From Rubritalea profundi (GTDB lineage Bacteria; Verrucomicrobiota; Verrucomicrobiia; Verrucomicrobiales; Akkermansiaceae): 64,000 nt of DNA. Shown one piece after another: positions 33,834 through 42,185 of this stretch. Position 1 is the first letter of the stretch. Each line of letters opens with the position of its first letter. The notes beneath the pieces are model-generated. The model was not told the DNA's origin. It made no database searches and worked only from the letters and a program-made list of their open reading frames with translations. The position numbers and the translations under genes are program-made. The stretch is from the NCBI RefSeq assembly GCF_002954445.1, contig NZ_MQWA01000001.1:1196421-1260420 (forward strand). Reading direction: 5' to 3'.

Positions 33834-34643
33834 ATGAAACTAGGATTGATTGGTTGCGGTAAAATGGGTCGTGCTCTGCTTGAGGGAGCACTGAAAAATG
33901 GAATCGTAAAAGCGAAGGATGTTTATGTGTCCTCCCGCACGGAAGAAACCCGAGCAGCTCTAGCTAAAGAGCTCGGAGTCAATGCTGTAGCTAGCAACAC
34001 CGACCTCGCGAACAAAGCCGACGTTGTCTACATTTGCACCAAGCCCAATATTACCCCCATCGTACTGATCGAACTGGCGGAGTCTCCTGAGTGCCTCGAT
34101 GGCACGTTGCTCATCTCTGCTGTTGCTGGAATGGCACTCGTGCAGATCGAACAAGCCCTTCCCGGCTCAGCTCGTGTTGTTCGATGTATGCCAAACACCC
34201 CAGCTCTAATCGGTAAAGGAGCGGCAGCCTACACAACAGGCTCCAATGCCTGCTCAGCCGATGCTGAAACAACCTGCAAATTACTCGGATCTGTGGGATC
34301 GGTGGTAGAAGTACCCGAATCACTGATGGATGCAGTCACAGGAGTTTCAGGAAGTGGCCCAGCCTATGTCTATACTTTTATAGAGGCCATGGCAGATGGT
34401 GGTGTACTCAAGGGACTACCACGTCCTCAAGCGCTTGAACTTGCTACTCAAACTGTCTTAGGTGCCGCCTCAATGGTGGCTGAGACAGGACTTCATCCAG
34501 CAATATTACGCGACATGGTGACCTCCCCTGGTGGCACCACCATTGCCGCTATCAAAGCTCTCGAAGACAACGGATTTCGCTCTGCAACGATCGCTGCGGT
34601 GGAAGCCTCGACAGAAAAATCGAAAGAACTTGGTCGTAAGTAG
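33834..34643 (+). CDS. proC: Pyrroline-5-carboxylate reductase (ProC)
   Basis: ProC reduces pyrroline-5-carboxylate to proline with NAD(P)H. The 269-residue sequence has the Rossmann motif LIGCGKMGRALLEG at residues 4-17, the VRCMPNTPALIGKG loop near 115 and the catalytic-domain blocks AVTGVSGSGPAYVYTFIEAM and LRDMVTSPGGTT. These are the hallmark proline-biosynthesis motifs. It starts with ATG at 33834 and diverges from the C39-peptidase gene. tatA follows after about 90 bp. Full length and intact. Confidence 0.96.
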   Translation: MKLGLIGCGKMGRALLEGALKNGIVKAKDVYVSSRTEETRAALAKELGVNAVASNTDLANKADVVYICTKPNITPIVLIELAESPECLDGTLLISAVAGMALVQIEQALPGSARVVRCMPNTPALIGKGAAAYTTGSNACSADAETTCKLLGSVGSVVEVPESLMDAVTGVSGSGPAYVYTFIEAMADGGVLKGLPRPQALELATQTVLGAASMVAETGLHPAILRDMVTSPGGTTIAAIKALEDNGFRSATIAAVEASTEKSKELGRK

Positions 34644-34735
34644 CGTAACTTCAAACGGGATAAGCTTGACAGGAGCTCATTTTCACATAGCGAATGCGTT
34701 TGCATTTCGCCCATTTACACACTAGTATAACAATT

Positions 34736-34987
34736 ATGAACACAACACTTTCTTTCATCTCTCTGCCGCAAGGTGGCGAGATGGTTCTCATCTTCATTGT
34801 GATCCTTCTTTTATTTGGAGCGAAGAAGCTTCCACAACTGGCCCGCGGCGTAGGTAAGAGCATGGGCGAATTCAAGCGAGCTCGCGAAGAATTTGAACAC
34901 GAAATCACTCGTGCTGAGCACGAGGAGGTCAATAAGACTGAAAAACCTACAGAAAAGAAGAAAATCGAAGATGACGAAGAAGCTTAA
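34736..34987 (+). CDS. tatA: Twin-arginine translocase subunit TatA/E
   Basis: The TatA/E family forms the protein-conducting part of the Tat pathway for folded proteins. The 83-residue product has a single N-terminal membrane helix with a preceding Gly-Gly-Glu (SLPQGGEMVLIFIVILLLFGAKKLPQLARGVGK). The FGAKKLP motif and following amphipathic helix (LARGVGKSMGEFKRAREEF) are diagnostic, and a charged tail follows. The ATG at 34736 gives the normal TatA N-terminus; an upstream ATG at 34694 would add an unlikely leader. No tatB or tatC is seen nearby; in many bacteria they are elsewhere. Confidence 0.92.
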   Translation: MNTTLSFISLPQGGEMVLIFIVILLLFGAKKLPQLARGVGKSMGEFKRAREEFEHEITRAEHEEVNKTEKPTEKKKIEDDEEA

Positions 34988-34992
34988 GCTTT

Positions 34993-36000
34993 ATGCTTTT
35001 TCTCACTAAATTTCTAGCCCCACAAGCATTGCTTCGTGGGGCTTTTTGTTGCGTGGTCGGCTGCTTACTGAGTCATTGTGACTCAAAACAAGAGACGCCC
35101 GACTGGGTCGAGCCTGAAGGCCCAGTTGAGGCTAGCAACACGGGTAGCGCACTCGCCGATGCAATAGCCCGACCAATAACAGCAGAGGACAAAGCCATAA
35201 GCTTTATGTCATATAACCTTCGCAACTACCTCAGCATGCAGAGGGGGTCTAATAAGAAAAATGTCCGGCCAAAGCCAGCACTTGAGATTGAAGATCTCAT
35301 CGGCAACATCAAGAAAGTGTCCCCAGATATACTAGGAGTCTGCGAAATCGGCACGCAGGCAGACCTCGACCACCTCAGCGCCCAGCTCAAGACTGTAGGC
35401 CTCCTCTACCCTTACACTTATCTACATGGAGGTGCGGATAGCTATAGGCGGCTAGCTATACTCTCTAAACTCCGACTCAAGACCCACAAGCCAAGTGAGC
35501 TGACTTACCTACTCGATGGTAAGCGACACATGATGCTGCGAGGCATTCTCGATGTCAGCATTGAGCTTCCATCTGGATCGACGCGTTTCATAGGCGTGCA
35601 TCTCAAATCTAAGCGCCCGAGCAAGTACTGGGACCAAGCACAAATCCGGAGACGCGAAGCTGCCCTTTTACGTAAGCATATCGACAGCGTGTTCGCTGCT
35701 GGTGATTCTCACTTGATCGTCTACGGCGACTTCAACGACACAAAACAATCTCCCGCTGTTCGAACTATCGCGGGGCACCAGCACCAACCTAATTTCCTAC
35801 GCTCTCTCACCCTTAAGGATTCGAATGGCGATAAATGGACTCACTATTGGAGCTATGAGGATGTCTACTCACGCTTTGACTACGTCTTCGTCTCGCCAAG
35901 TATGCGCGGCCATGTTGATTTACAGAAATCTTTCATTCTTGATTTACCAGCCACGGACAAAGCGAGCGACCACCGACCGCTAATCTTAAGCATTCGCTGA
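34993..36000 (+). CDS. Lipoprotein of endonuclease/exonuclease/phosphatase family
   Basis: A 335-residue protein beginning with a lipoprotein signal (FCCVVGCLLSHC; lipobox LLSHC). The rest is an EEP (DNase I-like) fold: SFMSYNLRNY near residue 70, DILGVCEIG (metal-binding Glu), LIVYGDFND (Asp/Asn), and SDHRPL at the end (catalytic His). These are the EEP catalytic landmarks. The substrate could be nucleic acid, phosphoinositide or another phosphodiester; sequence alone does not settle it. A lipid-anchored, outward-facing location suggests extracellular nucleic acid or phosphate scavenging. It follows tatA by 5 bp and is probably co-transcribed. Confidence 0.85.
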   Translation: MLFLTKFLAPQALLRGAFCCVVGCLLSHCDSKQETPDWVEPEGPVEASNTGSALADAIARPITAEDKAISFMSYNLRNYLSMQRGSNKKNVRPKPALEIEDLIGNIKKVSPDILGVCEIGTQADLDHLSAQLKTVGLLYPYTYLHGGADSYRRLAILSKLRLKTHKPSELTYLLDGKRHMMLRGILDVSIELPSGSTRFIGVHLKSKRPSKYWDQAQIRRREAALLRKHIDSVFAAGDSHLIVYGDFNDTKQSPAVRTIAGHQHQPNFLRSLTLKDSNGDKWTHYWSYEDVYSRFDYVFVSPSMRGHVDLQKSFILDLPATDKASDHRPLILSIR

Positions 36001-36136
36001 CACCACGTTATACCAATTGAACAGTCATCTTACCATAATGATGGGTTTTTAAGGTTGAGTGAGATCGTCAGCGGAGCTGAGGCCGAAGGGGCGCCGAATG
36101 ATTGGATTCTAGCCGCGCTGCGCGTCAGTCACATAG
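36001..36136. repeat. Intergenic segment with composition unlike its neighbours (possible dispersed repeat)
   Basis: This 136-bp gap between two convergent genes contains no reading frame of note. Its central part is GC-rich and partly palindromic (GGCGCC, GCGCTGCGCG). It resembles the kind of short repeat that is scattered between genes in many genomes. There is no second copy in this window, so this is only a suspicion. Confidence 0.25.
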
Positions 36137-37201
36137 CTACAGGACTTTTGTAAACGCTTGAGACTCTCGCCCACTATCGTGAAGTTCTCTCAGCCGTTCA
36201 GCCGGCAAAGTATCGACAGCTGATGGTTGATACTCCATTTGTTCCGTAAAAAACTTAGCAGCTCGGTTCGTCAGGGCGAAGACAGACTGTATTCCTCGTT
36301 CTCTACCGCGTTCTTCCATAAAGCGTACGAGATCGGCTCCATAGCCAGTCCCTTCATGCGTTTGCTTCACGTAAAGGCAGGCGATTTCACCGACCTCGCC
36401 ATGTTGGTAAAGAGCGACGCAACCAACTACGTGTCCGTCGACCTCCATCACCGCGTAATCGTCTAAAGATTCAGCAATTTGCTCGTAACTCCGAGGCACT
36501 AGGTGCGTACTGCGAACAGATCGCCCGATCAAGCCGAGAAGCTCAGAAATGTCCTCTTCCTTCAAGATCCGAATCTGTCGATAGATACCACCGTACACCA
36601 TCGTCCCTACACCTTCGTGAGAAAATAGCTCATTAAGTAAAACGCCTGGCACAGATGCATCCAGTAAATGTACCCGCTCAACCCCAGAAGCGCAGGCTGA
36701 AGCTGCGGCATTTAGCAGCTGTTGTTCTTTACCTGTTAGCTGGGAACTCAGAGTTTTGATTTCTCTCACCCGCAAGAACTTGAGCTGCTGACCCTTTTCT
36801 TCCAATGGCTGGAAATCAGTCAACGCGATCAACTTAGCCGCCCCTAATGAGACAGAGGTTTCAATCACATTTCCGGCTAAAAGTATGTTACCACGCTTGA
36901 GTAAAGCCGCCTGACCACGTCCTAAAACCCCCTTGAGCTGATCGACAGGAGAACCTTCAGCAACCACCGATGACCGGAAGTCGTGATCAACCGCCCAGTC
37001 AATAATAGACTCCAATTCTTGCTCAGTTGAAACAATCAGCAGACGCACACCGATCGACTGCAGAGCGCTCAAGTCCATCACTATCTCGGCCTGGGAAGAC
37101 TCGGAGAGGATTCCCCAGTCAATATCCACCACAAAAAGTTTCCCTAAAAACTGGGGAACGTAGTGAAGTAAGCCTCGAAGGTCTGTTACAGATGGATCCA
37201 T
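36137..37201 (-). CDS. N-acetylglutamate synthase-like protein (AAK plus GNAT)
   Basis: A 354-residue protein with two parts. The N-terminal 200 residues resemble an amino-acid-kinase fold (LGKLFVVDID, SIGVRLLIVST, LLLNEL-type strands, LLNELFSHEGVGTMVYGG) but lack the phosphate-loop Gly/Lys signature, as is typical of the regulatory AAK domain of ArgA. The C-terminal 140 residues form a GNAT acetyltransferase domain (YAVMEVDGHVVGCVALYQH, LYVKQTHEGTGYGADLVRFMEE). This AAK-GNAT pairing is that of N-acetylglutamate synthase, the first step of arginine biosynthesis. It is the last gene of the leftward run starting with the PBP; argB is elsewhere, at 27.7 kb. Confidence 0.8.
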   Translation of the reverse strand: MDPSVTDLRGLLHYVPQFLGKLFVVDIDWGILSESSQAEIVMDLSALQSIGVRLLIVSTEQELESIIDWAVDHDFRSSVVAEGSPVDQLKGVLGRGQAALLKRGNILLAGNVIETSVSLGAAKLIALTDFQPLEEKGQQLKFLRVREIKTLSSQLTGKEQQLLNAAASACASGVERVHLLDASVPGVLLNELFSHEGVGTMVYGGIYRQIRILKEEDISELLGLIGRSVRSTHLVPRSYEQIAESLDDYAVMEVDGHVVGCVALYQHGEVGEIACLYVKQTHEGTGYGADLVRFMEERGRERGIQSVFALTNRAAKFFTEQMEYQPSAVDTLPAERLRELHDSGRESQAFTKVL

Positions 37202-37210
37202 AGTCAGTCG

Positions 37211-38605
37211 TTAATGAATGTGCATTGCTGCTTTATGGGCTATTTGAGGCACCAGATCTTTCCATTCCTCACTGCCCTCAGCGATCATTTTTTGAATCTC
37301 GCGGCCAGTATAGTTCAGCAGACTCTCGTCGCCAGATTCTACTGAGCGTACCAATCTATTTTGAAGCAGGTACTGGTAGAGGTGCTGAGCTTTCTCATGT
37401 GCGTTGAAGCTTTCGGCGGTCACGAGTTCTCCATCTTTTCGATTCTTCCATGGGTAGACATAGAGCGACACTTTATTTTTAAATAATCGACCAAAGGACT
37501 CTAATATTCCTCCTTCAAGATTTTCTGACCACTTCTCTTTGAACAGTTCATTGAGTAATCCAATACTCAAGATAATAGCTATTGGCTCCTTGGTGTAACG
37601 ACTCAAGTAGGTTGCAATCCGATGAAACTCGGGGCAATTTGATATCAACAATGTCTGACCTAATGCCTGCAAAGCATCTGCTCTATCTATAAATTTCACG
37701 TGGTCAATTTCTCCTCCATCACCGCGCAAAAGGTTATTCATGGAGATCTCACACAGGCTAATGAAGCGTCCTTTTTGATCGTCGTCTAATTCTCCACAAA
37801 AACTCTTCTTTGTCTGCTTCATCATATCTAGATGCAGATGAGTGACTGGATCAAAGCTACCGCGGAGCAAGGCTACGGACTTTTTATAGAGAATTTCAGC
37901 GGGTTGTACAACTTCACCCTCTGGTGTAAACATAGCAGCAGCGGTGAGTCCACTCTGCACCAGTTGGAGTGAGCACAACCGGTTGTCAACAAAGCGGAAT
38001 CCTTCTCCAAGAAATTTCAACATGTCGACTTCGACTCGGCCAGCGGTAAGATTATCTACTAATGAGTCAACGAAGCGTCCGAGATTATCACGATGGTAGA
38101 AGGATGCGTACATCAAGTTCAGACCAATGATGCCTAAGGCTTCCATTTGATCCATATTCTCCTCATCTAGTAATCTAACGTGACATAAAATATCACACGG
38201 TTTTTCACCCGGTTTAAGCTGCAAACGGACACCCATCCACCCGTGGCATTCCTCTTTATCTTTATACCCACGGGCTCTCACCGTGTTACAGTAGCTAAAG
38301 AAAGTAGTTTTATTGTGGCGTTCTTCAGCGAGACGCTCAATCAAGAGTTCATATTCATGATCCAGCATGGCCGTCACACGCTCACGCGAAACATAACGAT
38401 GGGACTTTCCATAGATCTCATCGCTCATTGTCATGTCGTATGCCGAGATGGACTTGGCGACTGTGCCCGCCGTAGCCGAAGCGCGGAAGAACCAATTCAC
38501 CACTTCTTGACCAGCACCAATTTCAGCAAAAGTTCCGTACTTGGTTTGATCCAAGTTGATTCTTAGAGCTTTGTTATAAGAGCTCAGGACTTCTCTAGTC
38601 TTCAT
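37211..38605 (-). CDS. Conserved protein of unknown function (464 residues)
   Basis: I recognise this as a conserved family but cannot give it a function. The ATG at 38605 gives MKTREVLSSYNKALRINL; further upstream are 13 residues that look unnatural. Internal features include KYGTFAEIGAGQEV near residue 25, SAYDMTMSDEIYGKSHRYVSRER, and VALLRGSFDPVTHLHLDMM. The last superficially resembles a nucleotidyltransferase HxGH loop, but the characteristic G-H is replaced, so I do not call it one. No signal peptide or membrane segment is visible. The gene lies 10 bp before the argA-like gene and 4 bp after the zinc-ribbon membrane protein, so it is within an operon. Confidence 0.55.
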   Translation of the reverse strand: MKTREVLSSYNKALRINLDQTKYGTFAEIGAGQEVVNWFFRASATAGTVAKSISAYDMTMSDEIYGKSHRYVSRERVTAMLDHEYELLIERLAEERHNKTTFFSYCNTVRARGYKDKEECHGWMGVRLQLKPGEKPCDILCHVRLLDEENMDQMEALGIIGLNLMYASFYHRDNLGRFVDSLVDNLTAGRVEVDMLKFLGEGFRFVDNRLCSLQLVQSGLTAAAMFTPEGEVVQPAEILYKKSVALLRGSFDPVTHLHLDMMKQTKKSFCGELDDDQKGRFISLCEISMNNLLRGDGGEIDHVKFIDRADALQALGQTLLISNCPEFHRIATYLSRYTKEPIAIILSIGLLNELFKEKWSENLEGGILESFGRLFKNKVSLYVYPWKNRKDGELVTAESFNAHEKAQHLYQYLLQNRLVRSVESGDESLLNYTGREIQKMIAEGSEEWKDLVPQIAHKAAMHIH

Positions 38606-38609
38606 AAAG

Positions 38610-39668
38610 TTATTTTGTTTTCGTAACGATCCAGTCAGCAGCAATCACTTCATCAATGATCACAAGTCTTGGGTCACTCACATTCTTAGGATAGTGAATT
38701 TTAAGTGTCACTTTCATCGCTCCGAATCGATTTCCAATCGGCAATAGCTGGTTAATCGAATAATCATTCCGACGCACGTAACCAATCAAGGTTTTTTCTG
38801 ATTTGGGATAGCTCAGCTTAAACGACTGCCACTCTTTAGAGTTAAACCCTTGGTTATAGTATTCGTTTCTCTCACGAATGGCACGCACTAGGCTTGGTTG
38901 TTTTGGCTGCAGCTTAGGTAACTCATCCCATGATATATCACAGTAACCTACATAGGACTCCCAATCGACTACCCAATTTTCACTGGAATTTTGCGACACC
39001 ACACCAGCCCTGCTAACCCCATCATCTAACAACGCTCTAAATGGATAGAATCCTGTTTTATTCGAGAACCCCTTAACTTCGAAAACGTTCACTGGGCCAC
39101 TCACAGAAACTTCCCCACTTTTATAGTAGTTAGCCAATTTCGTCTGAAGATCTGGGACATCTCGGAGCCACTGCGTGACTTCGCTAAGAGTCTTCGCCTG
39201 AGAAAGCTGAGTCAAAAGTTCTTTCACTTCAGCTGCAGTCGGAGCAACTACAGCTTTAGAGGTTTGGACACGATTCTCCACCCTAGCAACCTCTACAGGA
39301 TGGACCTGTTCAACTGGTCCCAAATCTGTAAAGAATAGCAATACGATGAGGCTCACCAAAAGACCACTCCCAACAGCGAATGCGGGCAATAGCATAGCCC
39401 ACGGAAGATATCTAGTTTGAGCTGCTAATACCTCTATCGGCAAGTCGTCCCTCCAATTCTCGGAAGAAAAATTTTGGGGTGGTATATAAAAGTCAATTGT
39501 CTGAACAATGGGACCTTCAGAGCTCATAGACGGATCAATGCTTGGGATTCGAATGCTTGAACGACAACCTGGGCACGCGACGTCTGCCCCTAACATCTCG
39601 GTACTTGCCGAGACCAATAGGCGGCAACGAGGGCAAATAAATCCCTTTATCGCATTTCCTTCTACCAT
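38610..39668 (-). CDS. Zinc-ribbon membrane protein of unknown function
   Basis: A 352-residue protein with an N-terminal zinc ribbon: FICPRCRLLVSAS then VACPGCRSSIRIP (two CxxC pairs, residues about 11-38). A single membrane helix follows around residue 110 (AMLLPAFAVGSGLLVSLIVLLFF), then a C-terminal domain of about 220 residues that I do not recognise. The ribbon is predicted to be cytoplasmic and the C-terminal region outside. The ATG at 39668 is chosen because it brings the first CxxC close to the start. The gene lies 66 bp downstream of the class A PBP and 4 bp from the next gene, so it belongs to the same leftward operon. Confidence 0.65.
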   Translation of the reverse strand: MVEGNAIKGFICPRCRLLVSASTEMLGADVACPGCRSSIRIPSIDPSMSSEGPIVQTIDFYIPPQNFSSENWRDDLPIEVLAAQTRYLPWAMLLPAFAVGSGLLVSLIVLLFFTDLGPVEQVHPVEVARVENRVQTSKAVVAPTAAEVKELLTQLSQAKTLSEVTQWLRDVPDLQTKLANYYKSGEVSVSGPVNVFEVKGFSNKTGFYPFRALLDDGVSRAGVVSQNSSENWVVDWESYVGYCDISWDELPKLQPKQPSLVRAIRERNEYYNQGFNSKEWQSFKLSYPKSEKTLIGYVRRNDYSINQLLPIGNRFGAMKVTLKIHYPKNVSDPRLVIIDEVIAADWIVTKTK

Positions 39669-39734
39669 AGCCACGCGCAAGACTAACGAGAGACTCCCAA
39701 TAGGCAAGCCACCAATATTGAAAATGATGCTGTA

Positions 39735-42185
39735 TCAATCGACAATGATTAGCACCTTACCAGGACGTTTCATGTGAATAGCTGAAACATCATCTTGGTC
39801 GGTCAAAACATCTGGATTTACGGCCTCTAGCCCCCTAGATGTGGCAGAAATAGTGAGATCCTTTGGGACAAATGCAGGTTGCGATGAATTGTAAGGATCA
39901 TCCCCTAACAAGGTCGGAGCAACCGGTTGCACTGGTTGAATATCCTTATAGTTCCTTGGTCCTCCGATTTTTGTAATTATAAACGCGCTCGCATCAGAAC
40001 CTCTGGAGCCACTGCCATGCTTATCACAGTAACTCAATGGCCGATTTTTCACGTAATAGAATTCATTTGCGACAGTACTCACAGTCTCCATTTTTCCAGT
40101 CTTGAGATTCCGTTCGTATTCCTCGCATTCGAGAGTGACCCGTAGACCCGAGGTCTTACAAATTTTCATCACCTCAATGTCAGCGGGTCGGGCAATCGGT
40201 CCTGGCTTATACTTATCCTGATAGATTTTCATCGCATCAGCCCAAACTGGCATCACCGTGTCGACACTGAACGCGCCTGGATAAATTTCCTTACGCGAGC
40301 CATCCCAGAAACCAGCCCAAACGGCACAACTCACCTTACTGTTATAACCGACGAACCAATTGTCGGCAAAGTCGCTCGTCGTCCCCGTCTTTCCACCACC
40401 AGTGAATCCTTTCATGCCTGCAGCATCATAACCACGTTTACCACTGCCTTCTTTGAGCGCAGACTCCAACATCGAATGCGTCAGGTAAGCTGTCGCGGGA
40501 TGTAAAATAGGAGTCTGTTTAGTGCGCCTTTCATTTCCACCGTTTGAATACACTACAGTCCCGTCTCCCCGCTCAATACGCGTCACCCACACCATACTCG
40601 ATGGTGTAGAGCCATTACTGGCAAATGCGGCATAAGCTCGCACCAATTCGGAGAGAGAGACTGACTCAGTCCCCATCAACTCACGTGGTAATTCCTTGGT
40701 CGTTGGGATTGCAAATCCAAAGCGCTTGGCTATCACGCGTACCTTATCTAATCCGACTTTACGGCCTAAGCGGACAGTCGCCGCAATTTTTGAATTTGCT
40801 AGAGCGTGGCGTAAAAGCACCTCACCCTCATAGCGAGGCTCATACACCTCACTTCCCCACTCCCCTAGAATTCCCTCCACTCCGTCAATCATCACTTGCC
40901 GGTTATCCATGGCTTCATCGATTAGCCTTGAAGAAAGTGTCTCGCCAGCTTCTAGAGCAGCCGCATAGATGAATGGAAAAAAGGCGGTTCCCAAAGGCTT
41001 TCTACCCGCCTCGATAAAGTCATACTGCGAGTGAGAGAAATCCCGTCCGCCAACATAGGCAATGACCTCTCCAGTGCTGTTATCAATCATCAAAGCAGCA
41101 CCTTGCAAGTATTTCGGCCGGCTAGTGGCGGTACGCTTATACTCCGCATAAAGTGGGTGCTTATAGTTTTCTTGCGTCTCAGCGAGGGCTAACTGCTTCT
41201 TCAACCTCTTTTCCAAGGCCCGCTGGACATCCCGATCAATCGAAGTAAAGATACGTAAATCCCCCTTTGCTAAGGCATCCACTGAGACATGATTTTTCAC
41301 AGTTGCCGCAATACGGTCATAGATGTGGGTGGTATTGCGCTGAATTGGATTGGGATTCGTCACCACCGGTAAGGCCTGAAGTCGATTTCGCTCAAATGAG
41401 GTAATCCTCCCCTCCAGCGCCATACGATTGAGCACGTGATCACGAGCCTTCTTGTTGTTTTTCTTACTTCTGAGTGGCGAGAAAATAGAGGGGTTCTTTA
41501 TACAGCCCACTAGAGATGCGCATTCCTGAGTATCCAGGTCTTTTGGCTCCTTACCGAAATAGCCTAAAGAGGCGGACCTCACACCAAAATAGCCACTACC
41601 GAAAGCCACGCGGTTGAGGTAGAACTCGAGGATTTTCTGCTTGGTATAATGCTTCTCAATTCTCTGGGCCAAGTAGATTTCGACCAATTTTCTCTCATAA
41701 TTACTCTCCTCTCGTTCCAGAGCCTCGCCTTTAAGGTCATAGGCATTCCGAGCCAGCTGCATGGTGAGACTACTCGCTCCCGAATCTTCATCACCGGATT
41801 TAAAATTCAAATACGCCGCGCGACCGATACCAATAAAGTCGACCCCATTGTGATCAAAAAAGCGCTTATCCTCGCCAGAAACCAAGGCGTCTATCATTTT
41901 CTGAGGGATCTCTTCGATCGGAATAGGGCTCCGATTCTCTACAAATAGACGTCCAATCTCACGTTCTTCACGATCATAGATCAAACTTGGAAGCTCAATC
42001 ACATTCACTAAAGCCATATCATACTCATTGGCTCGCTCTCTATACGACTCAGAGACAATGCGATAGCCAATCAAAGCCCCCACCACTCCAAGTATACCGA
42101 CAAAGACTAATGTAAGAAACCACACCCTTAGGAAGATTGCCTTCTTGCGGACTTTTCTACGTGAGTTAAACTTCTTACGAATCAT
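39735..42185 (-). CDS. Class A penicillin-binding protein (PBP1A-like), transpeptidase motifs degenerate
   Basis: An 816-residue bifunctional-type PBP with a short cytoplasmic tail and one membrane helix (about residues 20-45), then a glycosyltransferase-51 domain (EDKRFFDHNGVDF, SSLTMQLARN, RKLVEIYLAQRIEKHYTKQKILEFYLN), which looks active. The transpeptidase domain keeps K599-T-G (GGGKTGTTSDF) but the first motif, normally SxxK, reads T400-A-F-F403, and SxN reads S465-K-I. If these are real, the enzyme cannot acylate penicillin or cross-link peptide. Family length is normal, so the domain has not been deleted. It begins an operon with the zinc-ribbon protein, an unknown protein and an ArgA-like protein. 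Start: ATG at 42185, overlapping the midA ATG on the other strand. Confidence 0.9.
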   Translation of the reverse strand: MIRKKFNSRRKVRKKAIFLRVWFLTLVFVGILGVVGALIGYRIVSESYRERANEYDMALVNVIELPSLIYDREEREIGRLFVENRSPIPIEEIPQKMIDALVSGEDKRFFDHNGVDFIGIGRAAYLNFKSGDEDSGASSLTMQLARNAYDLKGEALEREESNYERKLVEIYLAQRIEKHYTKQKILEFYLNRVAFGSGYFGVRSASLGYFGKEPKDLDTQECASLVGCIKNPSIFSPLRSKKNNKKARDHVLNRMALEGRITSFERNRLQALPVVTNPNPIQRNTTHIYDRIAATVKNHVSVDALAKGDLRIFTSIDRDVQRALEKRLKKQLALAETQENYKHPLYAEYKRTATSRPKYLQGAALMIDNSTGEVIAYVGGRDFSHSQYDFIEAGRKPLGTAFFPFIYAAALEAGETLSSRLIDEAMDNRQVMIDGVEGILGEWGSEVYEPRYEGEVLLRHALANSKIAATVRLGRKVGLDKVRVIAKRFGFAIPTTKELPRELMGTESVSLSELVRAYAAFASNGSTPSSMVWVTRIERGDGTVVYSNGGNERRTKQTPILHPATAYLTHSMLESALKEGSGKRGYDAAGMKGFTGGGKTGTTSDFADNWFVGYNSKVSCAVWAGFWDGSRKEIYPGAFSVDTVMPVWADAMKIYQDKYKPGPIARPADIEVMKICKTSGLRVTLECEEYERNLKTGKMETVSTVANEFYYVKNRPLSYCDKHGSGSRGSDASAFIITKIGGPRNYKDIQPVQPVAPTLLGDDPYNSSQPAFVPKDLTISATSRGLEAVNPDVLTDQDDVSAIHMKRPGKVLIIVD

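Noticed and set aside
34666-34693. TTGACA upstream of tatA as a promoter
   Set aside because: The -35 is perfect but the paired hexamer 16 bp on (TAGCGA) is poor. A second possibility (TTGCAT with TAGTAT, closer to the ATG) is equally weak, so I list neither.
37800-37900. Nucleotidyltransferase assignment for the 464-residue protein from GSFDPVTHLH
   Set aside because: The required H/T-x-G-H signature is not intact (THLH), and no second nucleotidyltransferase motif was found.
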